Below are positions 9,304 to 20,655 of a stretch of 64,000 nucleotides of DNA, in pieces. Below the pieces are notes generated by a model. The model made no database searches. It was given only the letters and a program-made list of their open reading frames with translations, and had not been told where the DNA came from. Every line of letters starts with the position of its first letter. The stretch's first letter is position 1. The DNA lies in assembly GCA_021234155.1 (NCBI GenBank), contig JAJEKV010000028.1, forward strand, positions 11,114,134 through 11,178,133, in the 5' to 3' direction. The DNA comes from Isoetes taiwanensis (taxonomy: Eukaryota > Streptophyta > Lycopodiopsida > Isoetales > Isoetaceae). The translations under genes and the position numbers were made by a program.

Positions 9304-12300
9304 TTATACATCATAGTCATAAAAAATTAGATGAGTTTCCAATTCCTCATCCAATTCCTCACTCTCACTCAATGCATCCTCTTCTTCTATTAGGGTATTT
9401 ACATTTTTAGTACAACTCTCTCTATGCTGTAGAGTCTCAATTAAAAAGGATCCAATTCTATTTCCTTCCAATCCAAAAAAGGTATGTAAATCGTGCACGT
9501 TGATGCCATATCATCTCTCAGATTATACTATAGGCTGGACACTTAAGTATGACATGGTCTTCGTCTTCTATCTCATCTTTGCCGCATACTTTGCAGCATC
9601 TCATGGTTCTCGGAGTAGTACCCCATCTCCCAACCTCCACACCTAGATGGTGCGAGCTGAGCCGGATTCTGCTGATATTGTGCCTCTTCTTTATCGATAA
9701 GTTCTCCTTTAGATGTATTGCCTCATCCAATGTAGGATTCATATGCATCTTGTACAATATCATCTTAGTCTTTGGGCTCATCCACATTTTTCTTCTAACC
9801 TTTTCATAGACCCATGTTCTCAGGTTGTCAATGGAAATTGCCTCTTCCCACATGATATCCCATCTTTCAAGCCATTTCTTGACATCAGCAAACCATCCTT
9901 TATGTTCAGTGTTCAGACAAGCATAATAAGGAATGCGTGTGGCATCCATCTTTTTATTTTAGCAAGGTGCCTAATGCATTTGAGTAAAGCTTCCCCTTCA
10001 AGTGGCATAGTGCGCGATTCGGCTAGCATCATCGGATATGGGGTTTGCGCCTTTACACCCAATTCGACTGAGAAACTTCTTGTGTACTGTTCAATATCAT
10101 CCCAAGAGCCTTGTGGCAGCCCCGGTCCCCAAATTTCAGCCCCATATAATACTATGCTTTGGACTAGAGATTCATAGTTTTTTTTCTTTAGTGGCCATGC
10201 CCATATGTGGGTTTTTCTCCGCACATGCTTTGCATGGAATCTGCCTTATACGCCCGCTTTCAATTCTTTGTTGTATGCATTGATGCCATTTATGATTCCT
10301 GCTAATAGTAAGTCCCGGATATTTTATATGTCTCGCATATCTCAACTTTTTCACCCAAATAGAGAAACCCCATTTCTGCTTGGCGCACCCTTGTCATGGT
10401 TTTAGTCTTCTCTAGATTTACTTGCATCCCCTTTTTTGCTACTGAAAGCAGCCAATTGATCAAGTAATTCTTTGCATGTGTATCACGGGATCGTGCAAAT
10501 AGCACCACATCATCACAGATATAAGAGCAATTGGATCACATATCCTTGAATCTCGATTGCCTCCATCACAGTTGTTATGTAACCATTCTTCCAGGCTGTC
10601 AATAAAGAGACCAAATATAGTAGGAGACAAGGGGCATCCTTGTTTAACTCCAATGTTACTTTTCAATGATTCGGTATCTCACTTTTTGAATGGCATCGAT
10701 AACTGTGCTAAAACTTTCTCATAGAGTATTTGGGCGCATCCGCAAGTGTTTAGGGACACATAATTGCTCCATTCTTTCCCATAATCTATTCACGGGAACT
10801 TTGTCAAATGCCTTGCGAAAGTCTACAAATGTGACATATAGAGGTTTTCTGGTCCCCTTGATTAGAATCAAAAATGCATTTTAATGCAAGCAAATGGTCC
10901 AATGTGGACATTTTAGCCCTAAAACCTGCTTGGGTTTTGGCTCTTTTTCCGTTATGCTCAGCCCAAAGACTAATTTTTTTCTCTACAATATTTGCAAATA
11001 ATTTAGAGAACAAATTACTTACCATGAGAGTTCTGTAATTGTTTCCGTCTAGCATGGAACCACTCTTATGCACTGGAACAATTCGGTTGAGCTGCCACTC
11101 CTGTGGGAATCCTTGTTGCATTGCTAAGGTAAACATCGTGCTATTTATGGATGGATGCCCCCGCCCATTTAAGATGCTCGGCACATATCTGTTTTGATCC
11201 TTTGCTTTGCCATTTGCAAGACTATCAATGCAAGCTGACCACTTCTTCTTTTGTAAAAATCATATCAGACCTCACTTTTAGTGGGGCCTCGATGCTATCA
11301 TCATGATATAAGTGTTTAACTTGGTTCCATAGCTCACTTGCAGCAAGCGGGATTTCTGTGTGCTTAGTGCTCTTGAGCTTTTTCCAAAACGATTTTGGAT
11401 CATTTTGGTATTGGCTGATCAAGGTCTCCTGCTGCTTTAGTACAAATTGTCTCTTTTTTTGCCTTATGATCCTCTGATATGCCTTCCTTAGGGCTGTTTT
11501 GCTATCATCATGGCAGTCTCTCCATTTCCTTTTGGCTATTCGGCATGCTTGATCATACCAAGACTTGCATTGTAGCCCTTTTCGTGCCGCGGCTTTGGCT
11601 TACATTGCTCCGTGGCTTCTGTTATGATACCCAACAACTTCTTATTCATGTCATCCACAGTGCCATCCCAAGTGCTTTGGCCAATTTTGTCTTCTATATA
11701 CATCCTATATGTGGCAGCCATACTTGGCCTAAGCATGCTCAGTTTTGGATGATCTACATGCTCCATTGCAAGAGGTTTTAACGGCATTCATGTAAAGAGA
11801 ATCGATTGGTACATGATCGGATTCAAGGTATTACGTTCTTATTTCAAAATCTGAAATCAGCTCCAAATCATCTCGTGAGATGATCAAAAATAGTCTACCA
11901 CACTTCTTGCTCTGCGGTACATATTGGAGGGCCTTGGAATTTTCTCGATTCCATTGCATATCAAAAGCTCAGCATTAGTGCATAGATTTAGCAGCTGGCG
12001 ACCAGACCTAGTTATGAGCTGATCCTCAGAGCATCTATTCCAGCCTTGCTTGGTCATCTCCTCTTCCTCCATGGTCTCAAACCAGAGAGGATCATCTTCC
12101 CAAGTATGGATACTAGCTTGCTTGTCTCCGGTTCTTCCATTGAAGTCTCCTGTCAAGATTACAGTCCCTTGCATTTGAAATCTCAAAATATCTTGTTCCA
12201 ATTCAAAAAAGATATCATCCCCTGTGGCTCCATCCGAATAAGCCTTTTTATGACGTGGTGCAAAATAGCATGCAGCTAAAAATATCATACCAGATCGGCG

Positions 12301-12590
12301 AGTTATCTGTATCCATACATATTGATTGTTTATGTCCTTTTTACATGCAGCCACTAAGTCTGAGTATTGATCTCTAATGTAACAAGCCACTCCACCATTT
12401 CCAATATCATTTTCTGTGTGCCTTTTATTCTTCACGGATGTCACCAATGTGAATCCATCAATGTCTGGCAAAGCATAGAGGTCATGTTCTTTTGTTTCTA
12501 AAAAGCATATTATGTCAATGTTTTTCCAATTAAATCCTGCATACTTTCGGGATTTTTGTCTCAAATCAACTTATTTATATTCCAAACCAT
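9304..12590 (-). pseudogene. LINE 2 ORF2: endonuclease-reverse transcriptase (many frameshifts)
   Basis: ORF2 appears to begin at about 12587 with MVWNINKL, 24 bp after the ORF1 stop. The endonuclease frame 11884-12564 has FLETKEHDLYALPDI, GGVACYIRD, GDFNGRTGD, TRSGRQLLNL and SVVDYF. RT pieces follow in changing frames: FWKKLKSTKH (11225-11422), GNNYRTLMVS and QAGFRAKMST (10804-11184), and GVKQGCPLSPT (10460-10666). The thumb region has LYGAEIWGPGLPQG (9913-10224), and the C-terminal segment RIRLSSHHLGVEVGRWG with CKVCGKDE (9518-9949). The YADD region at about 10500-10530 is garbled. With at least seven breaks the gene is dead as written. Confidence 0.88.
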
Positions 12591-12613
12591 TATCTGAGTG
12601 CCTCCCATCCGTC

Positions 12614-13327
12614 CTATTCCTCAATGATCACCTTGCCTTTGACCCATTTTGCTTTTTGATTGTTTTGTCTGGCTTCCTTATACTTAGCAATTTCTACTTT
12701 CTTTTTTGCTAGCTGCTCTTTGGTTAGATCCTCATTGATCCAAATAAATTTTCCCTTCAATGTATATGTATTTTTCAGCACCAAGAATCGATCATCCCTG
12801 TTTGCAAACTTGACAATCATGTGTCTAGTTCCTGTATCTCTTTTCCCTACCCGAAATGCATCAGAGATGTCTACCTTTTGGATGCCCATGGTCTCTTGGA
12901 AGAACTGTTCTGCTGCAATTTTAGGCTTCTCCTCTGGCTTTTCTGGCAGCCCTACAATCCTGAGGTTCAAAGCTCGGCTCTTCCTGTCCTGTATCTCTAT
13001 AAACTGCTCAAGGGTATTGCGCAAATCAGAAATTTCAGTTACCTCATCCTCCCCAGGGCCGGGTTCCCGCTTCAATTCTTCAATGTCACTCTTTACTGCT
13101 TCGAGTTCCTTCCGTATTTGCTGATAATCAGATCTGATTGCTTCATTCTCCTCTCTTAATTTTCGTATTTCTTCTAGCAGGGTCTCTTCCCGTGATGCAG
13201 CTTCTTGCCGAAAGAGAGATAGTTCCTTCCATATGGTGGTGAGGGAGATCTCCATCTCTGAGTCGGGACTAGAGGGCCCTCCATCGATTGGTTTGTCCTT
13301 TCTGGTTTGTCTTTTGGTGGTCGCCAT
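12614..13327 (-). CDS. LINE 2 ORF1 protein: coiled coil, RRM and C-terminal domain
   Basis: An intact 237-residue protein. I chose the ATG at 13327 (MATTKRQ, followed by GCG) over one six codons upstream because its context is better. Residues 30-115 are a Glu/Lys/Leu heptad-rich coiled coil. Residues about 119-175 look like the noncanonical RRM of L1 ORF1 (NLRIVGLPEK, then HMIVKFANRDDR). Residues 180-237 match the L1 ORF1 C-terminal domain (TLKGKFIWINEDLTKEQLAK). By analogy it should trimerise, coat the LINE RNA and act as a nucleic-acid chaperone. It lies just upstream of ORF2. Most known plant L1 ORF1 proteins instead carry a zinc-knuckle arrangement, so this animal-like architecture is notable. 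It is the only intact LINE reading frame of full length here. Confidence 0.82.
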   Translation of the reverse strand: MATTKRQTRKDKPIDGGPSSPDSEMEISLTTIWKELSLFRQEAASREETLLEEIRKLREENEAIRSDYQQIRKELEAVKSDIEELKREPGPGEDEVTEISDLRNTLEQFIEIQDRKSRALNLRIVGLPEKPEEKPKIAAEQFFQETMGIQKVDISDAFRVGKRDTGTRHMIVKFANRDDRFLVLKNTYTLKGKFIWINEDLTKEQLAKKKVEIAKYKEARQNNQKAKWVKGKVIIEE

Positions 13328-13543
13328 ATCTCCGTATGCTGACACAACTGCTGAAAATCTATATCCGACCGGAAAATTGCAATTACAGATGCCTAAACAG
13401 ATCCAAACCTGGTCATTCTATATACCATTAGAAAGGTCTCGGAATCCTCTTTCCAACGAGCCCAAGCACGTGCCAATCTGACACTCTGGGAGAGAGTTAT
13501 GGCCTGTTGAACCTTCACCTCTGAAACCCTAGCGTCCAGCGTC

Positions 13544-13686
<143 letters not shown>

Positions 13687-14119
13687 CACATGCAGGCCGA
13701 GAGCCAAAATGAGAGATGGGGTGAGATGGGAGATGGCGAGAGATGGGGGGGAGACAAATATTTGACTCTCCCCTTGGGAGACAATTGGCCCCTAACTGTT
13801 GTTAGGGGCATTTCCATTAGGCCTCCCGCAGCATTTATAGTTAGGGCCATAACGGCCGTTTTTCTTTTTTTAACGCCCAAAAACTCACGCCGGAAATGGA
13901 GTACCCCTGTTCAAGAATTGATGTCCCACTTCTTGCTTTGATTTGCCGGACTCCCTTTAACAATTCCGATCTCAATTCCACATACAAGCAAGAAGATCAG
14001 ACTTGCAAATCAAATTCCAAAGGTAATAAGAGTAAGTTTTGAACAATCTGGTCTGATACAGTTCCTGAGATTCTGATATAATATGTGATCAAGATCTAAT
14101 TCAATGCTGATTTCTGCAG

Positions 14120-15178
14120 TATCAATCATCAAGTCATGACAAGAGCTACTCGATCTGCCTTACCAGTAGCTCTAAGCCATTTGTGCCCCCTAGATCAGAA
14201 AATTTGCCTTCAAAGAGGTCTAAGAAAATGATTGGAGCAGTTTTGGCCCCTGTTGCAATGGAGATTAATTCTCAACCTCAAGGTGCAAAAGATTGCAATC
14301 CAAGGAAGAAGAGGAAGGAGTTGTCCACAAATCCTGGTGAGTCGATGCCCTCCCAAGATTCTTTGGCTCTGATTATTCATGACAATCAGAATGATGCAAT
14401 CCAAAGCAAGAAAAGAAAACGACCAGTTGATATGTCTGATAATGCAATTGGGACAATGCCTTCTTTGATGAAAGAATACAAAGTTCATAACAATGGGAAC
14501 ATCAATCTTTCTGCTAGTCAATGGAGAGAAATCATGATCAAAATCCAACACTCGGTTGAGGGATTAGAAGATTTGAGGCAATTGAAGAATAAATGGGACA
14601 AGTTGCAGATAAAGTTCAGGGATGAAAAAGAGGCTTCTGAAAAAACTGGTGCATTGGCCATGGTTTGAGTTCATGGAGGACTTGAAACATGGCCAAACTA
14701 ATGAAAGAGACATACCTGGTGGAGGCGATGATGGTGATTTTGGCCTGAAGCATTTGAGGAAGCTTAAATGTATACAAATGAGTTCATGTCATCTGCATTC
14801 TTTGAAACAATAGGTACTGATGCATCTTTTCAAGAAGAAGAATTTATAGATGTTGAGAACTCAGGCTCAATTCCTCACAGTCCTATTGAAGCCGTGAAAA
14901 ATAGCAGCAAGGATAATTCAAGTGGTCAAAAGGAAAACAATGGTAAAGAAACACCAAGCGATTGTAATGTGTCTGAAGCTAGCCCAAGACCAGCTGCTTG
15001 TAATCAACCAGGAGTGTCTGGGCAAAATAGCAGAATCCATGGCCAGCATGACACAAAGTATATGTCAAATGACCAAGGATACTTTGCTCGAGATAGCCAA
15101 GATTGCTTCTGCCAAACAGAATTCCTAAGAAGCAAGGTTAGTTTCCTGTTTTTGTCTTGCATGTTTTGCTGTTATTAG
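14120..15178 (+). pseudogene. Myb/SANT-like accessory protein of PIF/Harbinger (frame-broken)
   Basis: An open frame runs from a possible splice acceptor at about 14120 through 14668. It has a basic nuclear-targeting stretch (NLPSKRSKK, KKRKE, KKRKRP) and then a Myb/SANT-like helix region: LSASQWREIMIKI, LRQLKNKWDKLQ, KEASEKTG. After a frame change near 14650 the expected continuation WFEFMEDLKHG appears, and a further frame (14768-15178) gives an acidic, Ser-rich tail. In PIF/Harbinger systems this protein recruits the transposase to the element ends and imports it to the nucleus. Frame breaks indicate decay. A host trihelix-like gene is possible, but the transposase next door favours the transposon reading. 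Confidence 0.6.
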
Positions 15179-15345
15179 ATTCTTGTAATTCTATTTTTTG
15201 ATTCAATGATTTGAAGAGAGAGTTCGATTTATGGCAGGAAATGTCTTGTCATTTATCGTCCAAATCTGCAAAAGGGGTTTTCCCAATCATGACATTGCGG
15301 TAGTTAATCTTGCGAAAAGCGTAATTTAATGTCTTTATTAGATAC

Positions 15346-15585
15346 TTGGGATGGCGCACAAATTCTTTGTCCTTTCATCTCCTTCCTTGTGTGGCGCGTC
15401 GAAAGGCCTTAGCTCGGCGCCCTTCCCCTAAGTACAGTTCAAGCTCCTCGAGCTCCTCAAGTTCGAGACCTCGTTCTTCCAGTTCAAGATCTTCTTCCAG
15501 TTCTTCTGATTCGAGGCTCGTCTTGAGGCATGGGAAGTCGGGGTTCTTCTCGACTACCATTGAATCCGATTTGTTGAGATTTTGA
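15346..15585 (+). CDS. Serine/arginine-rich small open frame, unknown
   Basis: Seventy-nine residues with a central block of ten Ser, then RPR, then further Ser runs broken by Arg. The Ser residues use both TCN and AGY codons, so the block is not a simple DNA repeat. There is no recognisable domain. Whether it is a gene of its own, an exon of the transposon or chance cannot be decided from sequence. Confidence 0.25.
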   Translation: MGWRTNSLSFHLLPCVARRKALARRPSPKYSSSSSSSSSSRPRSSSSRSSSSSSDSRLVLRHGKSGFFSTTIESDLLRF

Positions 15586-16700
15586 GACTAGGAGCTTCCA
15601 TCAAACCATATCATAAAAGGAGTGTGATGGGGTATTTTTGCAATGGGGTTTTAATTGACCCCCAAATCATGGAATGGGCTGAGGGTGCAGAGCTTTGCCA
15701 GAGGGTGCATGCCGAGGTAGTTTTTGTCAAGCAAGGAGATTTCTGGGGCATGCTGCAACTGAGGATTCCAGCCAATGCGTGCGAGTTCTGCTGAAGATTT
15801 TAGCTTTGACTGGCGACCCCTGCTGCTGTAAATGATCTTGTTTTTTGTTGAAATATCTAAAACAGAGCCTTCTCGGGCTCAACTTTTGTAACTACTGATA
15901 TGTTATCAATGGAAGATGTCCCTATTTTCACACATACCTGTTTCTTTGTCTGTTGTAATAGTTATTAGTTAACTAACATTTTTTGTTTGTATCTGTATTT
16001 CTGAACAGGCTGTTTGCTCAGAGTTGAAGAATCTAAGGGTTTTGGATCAGTCTTAAAGAAGACTTGGAAGATTCATGTCATATTTGTTAAGACTTAGAAG
16101 ATTCCTGACTTCAGTCTCTATTCTTAATTGTACTCACATTCTTTTAAAACTGTTCAATGCAAAACATATCTTGAATCCTTTTGCAAATTTTAATTTCCAT
16201 GTTTCTTGTTTACAGTAACGTGTACAATGCATGTTTTCATTTAGTTTTTCAGGGGAATTTCATCTGTAAATGCAAGTATTTAAATGACAGAAATATAGCA
16301 AAATTTAGGTCACATTGTGCTACAGTGTTTTGGTCAATGCCATATGAACAGTGTATTGACCAAAATTGCTACAGTAAAATGGGAAAAAAAAATATGTTGC
16401 AAATGCAAATCAAACATTTTTTATTGATTTCTGTAGGATCAAAGCTGTTTACATATGCTGTTTACACAAACGTATGATTAACAGCAAATGCAGATCACTA
16501 ATACTATTTGCATTTCTGCTGATAGCATTGTGTGAAGCATTTCAAAATCAAATGAATAAGAAATACCAAACAATTAGATTAACACATTCAAATAATGACA
16601 TTCAAACATTTTCTATTGACTTCTGCAGGATCAAAAGTGTTTACATATGCTCACACATATGTGTGATTAACAGCAAATCAATGAAAAGTTTGTGACCAAC

Positions 16701-17918
16701 TCATTCCAGATTAACACATTCCAAATTTTGGAAAATAACATGCCTAATTTGATCACCCTCTTTCTTCATTCTTTTGTTCATGACCTCGGTCTCATAATAA
16801 TTGTTCTCAGGCAGATCTGGATTTACTGGCAAGTATTCAAGCTCAAGTTCCTGCATGATACAGAAATTCCACAACACACATGAAGCATGGATAATTTTGG
16901 CTGCTCTGCCAACATGAATTGGCAAAGATTTCAGAATTCTAAACTTCTCTTTCACTATGCCAAAGCCATTTTCCACATATACTCTACCTCTGCAAATTCG
17001 CTTATTGAATATGCCATAGGCACCTTTGCCATCTGGAAAGACTTTGAGAAGAAATCTTCGACTGGGATATGCTGAATCCCCGAGCAACATTGGTGGAATT
17101 GTGACAGTAACATCTTGATCTGTCATTTGCCCTTTACTAATCTTTTTTACCACTCATTTGAATTCTTTGGACCACAAAAAAATTTGTTTTGACTAGCCTC
17201 TTATATAACAAACTCTTCTTAAACTGGTTTGCATCATGAACAGAACCAGTCCTGTTGACACAAACATTTATGAATAACCTTGAATGAGTAACCACACCTT
17301 GCATTAGGTATGAATGCCTCTTGTGCCTCGAATAATAATCATCACCCTTGTTCTTGCTCCATGGTTTTCTGTATAAATACACATGAGAACCATCAACTGC
17401 TCCAAAGATATTAGGTATACCTGTGGCATCTTCAAATTCTTTGTTTATATCTAACAATCTTTGTCCTGTTGGTAAGCCAATAAACCTCTTGTAAAGCATG
17501 GTCTTAGAAGCCAAGGCCAGAGTTATTTTCTTTGTGTATTTCTGAATATTAGCTTTACCAACATAAAATCTTTGACCTACATGTAAAGGCTTCTCACCAT
17601 GTGCTAGAAAATATAAAACCATAGCCTTGCTTTTTGGGATCAACATGAGGTCTTACCTTGGTTTACGGTCCGATTAGGTAAGGGACAATGAGGCCGACTA
17701 GAGTCTCGAATACACTTTCATCCGATAGAAGGCGGGTGCCACGTATCATCCTCAAATGAGGGATTGTCAATCTTTGTCCCATTGTGTTGTCTGCCTTGGA
17801 CAAACCCAGAATCTCCTTGGAGGTAGCTGCCAACAGCAAAGTGGAAGATGCACACATAAAGGCAATAGGTTTGGAATGCTAATCCAAGGAAAATAGCCCT
17901 CCGAAGCATGGCAATCAT
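16701..17918 (-). pseudogene. PIF/Harbinger (HARBI1-like) DDE transposase, frame-broken
   Basis: On the minus strand an N-terminal helical piece ends with FETLVGLIVPYLIGP (17663-17720). The main frame 17137-17646 contains the first catalytic Asp in AVDGSHVYLY (about 17383-17403), YYSRHKRHSYLMQGV, and the second Asp in TGSVHDANQF (about 17227-17247). The frame 16701-17153 continues with LLGDSAYPSRRFLLKVFP and the catalytic Glu in YVENGFGIVKEKFR (about 16960-16980). These are the D, D and E of the DDE_Tnp_4 family in the right order. Breaks at about 17145 and 17650 make it non-functional as written. It would cut and join transposon ends at TTA/TAA sites. Confidence 0.85.
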
Positions 17919-18387
17919 GCGGCGAGGGTATTTTTAGTGGCCCCCGGGCTTCGGTTAGCCACACATTCATATTTTTTAGAAATCGTTGGCTTCGCCCGAG
18001 TAGGATCACGTTCATGTCCCGGCCAGAAGGGTAGTGGCCGATTCAAAACACAATTTATACATTTTACTCATTTAGTAGCCAAATCGATATTTACTAAATT
18101 CGCTAGGTGCAGGGTGTGGCCAATTCGATTTTTTGTACGTGGGAAAAAACTTATCGGGGTAGCCAATTAGAACCTAAGGTAAATTTTAATGGGTAAGGGG
18201 ATGGCCATATTACATCTCGACCACATGTCCATCATATAGGTTTAGTTTATTCTACCCTGTCGAGCCTGTATTTTTCCTGTTCTTCTCGTATGCATTTGTT
18301 TCGTTATTCATGTGAATATAAATATAAATGGGATGTTAGTCTCTGAATATAAATGGGATGACAATTTTTATATTACAAGGGGTTTAT

Positions 18388-18409
18388 CGCGGCGGCCAAG
18401 GCCGCCGCG
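18388..18409. repeat. Perfect GC-rich palindrome (10-bp arms)
   Basis: CGCGGCGGCC, AA, GGCCGCCGCG: a perfect 10-bp inverted repeat in AT-rich surroundings. Read on the minus strand it is followed after nine bases by CTTG and then T, resembling a Helitron 3' end (hairpin, about 10 nt, CTRR, T), except that the third base is T instead of a purine. Confidence 0.6.
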
Positions 18410-18514
18410 CATGTTTTTTATGTGTAGGCATTGTGTGAGAATATGAATGCAAGGAAAGTAATGAAGCATTTATTATAGTTATAAGAGAAAAAATGTACAC
18501 GCTATTGATTGAGT

Positions 18515-19043
18515 CTAGGACGATTTTAAGTTGGCTATTTCATGTAGCAAAGTGTTACATTCAGTTGACCAATCAAAGGGATTGATTGCTTGAATAGCAA
18601 TCTTTTGTCTTTGCCTATTCATGTAGTTAGTTTGTACGACCATTAGATGGAATATTCGATAGGTCCATGTTGGTTTTTGGATTTGCCTCTGGTACGTTGC
18701 TGGATCCGTGGTGCGAATTGTGGACATCTCATCAGCAGAATGACCGAATATTTGTTCAGCTTGTTCGTTGAATATTGATGCCCAGGTCTCTCCGGTTGAA
18801 TCTGTTAATTTCACTTGGAGAACATACCTGGCAATGTTGTAACAAAAAAGTGTGGTCAAGCAGTGTAATTGAATATGAATGTTTTGGGAGTACCTTTTGG
18901 ATGTCTCGGTGTTCATGGCATGTGTCACACCAGAAGTGGGAATCTTTTTCGGTTGCTTTCTTATGGCATGAAGTGCAGGCCTGGTACCACATGGTTTGAT
19001 CTGGATTGATATAACTTATGCAAGCTCGGACAGTGAAGTTCAT
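18515..19043 (-). pseudogene. RPA70 (replication protein A large subunit) C-terminal fragment
   Basis: The exon-like segment 18894-19043 encodes the zinc ribbon (WYQACTSCHKKATEKD, then FWCDTCHEHRD), a Cx2C...Cx2C finger typical of RPA1 DNA-binding domain C. Segment 18515-18827 encodes the rest of the OB fold: RYVLQVKLTDSTGETWAS, FNEQAEQIFGHSADEM, RQRQKIAIQAINPFDW, LLHEIANL. A 66-bp interval with GT...AG ends separates them, but joining at those sites shifts the frame, so one base is missing or the splice is different. RPA binds single-stranded DNA in replication and repair. The N-terminal OB folds are not visible nearby, so this is a fragment. Plant Helitrons commonly carry RPA-like genes. 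Confidence 0.72.
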
Positions 19044-19059
19044 GGGCTTTGTGGAATAA

Positions 19060-19976
19060 AGAAGAATGTGTAAATATATGGGAAGAAGATTGGAAGTGGA
19101 ATGTTATGGAGATAGAATACCTTGTTGTCAGAGAAAAGTGAGTAAGCTTGCAAATTTTAGCAATTTCTAGATGCATTATACGGGATGTTGATGTTTAACT
19201 CATGAGCATTATTTAGAAATGTTTGTATTGTTATCAATGCTCTAAAATTTTGTTATATTGTCAATTATTACCTCTACTACTCAGGTAAGATGAAGGTTGC
19301 ACATGCACAAACCTGGTGTCATAAGAAATGCAGTCAATTATCCGCAAACTATCCTCAAGTCCACTTGCCTGGTGTGCACCGTCTATGAAGCCTTTTAAAT
19401 CTTCCCAAATCTGTAGTCACAGTATTAAATGCGACATGTATCTGGGCTTTACTCGTTTCAAGAAGATTGTATTTTAGAATCAATTAAGTATAGGTTAGAA
19501 GCAAACATTAGCATAAAGACTAAGAACGCTATAAAATGAAACCTAAGAAATCGGAAGAAAAATAGAGCTGAACAATAGACTCACCATCAACTGCCTTGAA
19601 GAAGACCCGCTGGAATGGAAAAGTGCGGTGTGAGGACACGGTCTTATTTCCAAATCGAAAATGTGATTGTGTATTTTCCATCTTTCATCTTATTTTTGTA
19701 TTTTTGTGAGTAGTACATTTTCTAATTTAGCTACATATTTAAATGAGTCTTCTAAAAGCCATTTTTTGTTAGAGTATTTTTTGCAGGGTCCGAAAGACTC
19801 CAGAGATAAACCAAGGAACACATGGTCACATTTCTCTATAGGTGAACCATAAATTATTTGAAGCACAAACAGTTACATGACATGATGGAAAACTGATATT
19901 AACTTATCTCAGTCTCGGAATGACGTCGCTAAAATCAATCCAATATTACATGCTCAGTAGACCTATATTCAAGATT
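19060..19976. other. AT-rich DNA with no clear gene
   Basis: On the minus strand at about 19290-19420 a short open stretch reads WEDLKGFIDGAHQASGLED. It might be a further exon of the RPA-like fragment, but I cannot assign it. Nothing else is recognisable. Confidence 0.35.
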
Positions 19977-20100
19977 GAATATAATCATACGATCCTGAAT
20001 CTTTTGGAAGTTTTGTGCTTCTTTTTTTTCTCTACAGGTTATAATCATATCATACTGAATCTTCTGCAAATTTTTTGCTTCCTTTTTTCTCCTACAGGTT
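19977..20100. repeat. Tandem duplication, about 62-bp unit x2
   Basis: Two diverged copies of a unit running from TATAATCATA through a T-rich stretch to CTACAGGT sit end to end, directly before the foldback MITE. Confidence 0.75.
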
Positions 20101-20104
20101 ATCG

Positions 20105-20655
20105 CATTAGGGTTTTTTTGGGATTAAAAAAGGGCCTTCAAAACATGCCAACTAAGCCAAATGAAGATAAATGAACTACCAATCAGAAATCAGAGCCTGA
20201 CGGGTCCAGTCAGCAAAACTGTTATAACTAACTCACTGGATCACATTTTCTAGCATAACTATTGATAGAAAAGTCCAAATGAGCTCTCGTTTAGTGCAAT
20301 AGATAGATCTCGTTGAGGTCTTTCCAACCTTATGTGCTTTGCACATATTTTAACCACTTATGATTGTCAAAACTCCAAAAAATATGGTTTTTACCATTTT
20401 TTTACTATCCTACGGAGCTAAAAGATATGCAAAACCACCCAAGATTGGAAAGATCTCAATGAGACCTATCTATTGCACTAAACAAGAGCTCATTTGGACT
20501 TTTCTATCAACACTTATGCTAGAAAATGTGATCCAGTGAGTTAGTTATAAGCTTTTTTTTCTTGGATTACCGATTCATTTTTTCGATTGGTAGTTCATAT
20601 AGCTTAGTCAGCAGTTCTTAAAAGGCCCTTTTATGATCTCAAAAAATCCCTAATG
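20105..20655. mobile_element. Foldback MITE with long inverted arms
   Basis: The ends are CATTAGGG (20105) and CCCTAATG (20655). Arms of about 225-245 bp pair across an 80-bp loop. Matching blocks include AAAGGGCCTT, GAACTACCAATC, the stretch from ATAACTAACTCACTGGATC to GAGCTC, and TTTAGTGCAATAGATAG. Inner arm similarity looks above 90%, while the outer parts are looser. There is no coding capacity and I found no target-site duplication. Confidence 0.8.

Larger units (their letters stand above)
14120..17918. mobile_element. Decayed PIF/Harbinger DNA transposon
   Basis: A Myb/SANT-like gene on the plus strand (14120-15178) faces a DDE transposase on the minus strand (16701-17918). This two-gene arrangement is characteristic of PIF/Harbinger elements, where both proteins are needed for movement. 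The outer limits are approximate: I could not find terminal inverted repeats or a TTA/TAA duplication by eye. The 15.2-16.7 kb middle holds a serine-rich frame and AT-rich DNA without clear function. Confidence 0.7.
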
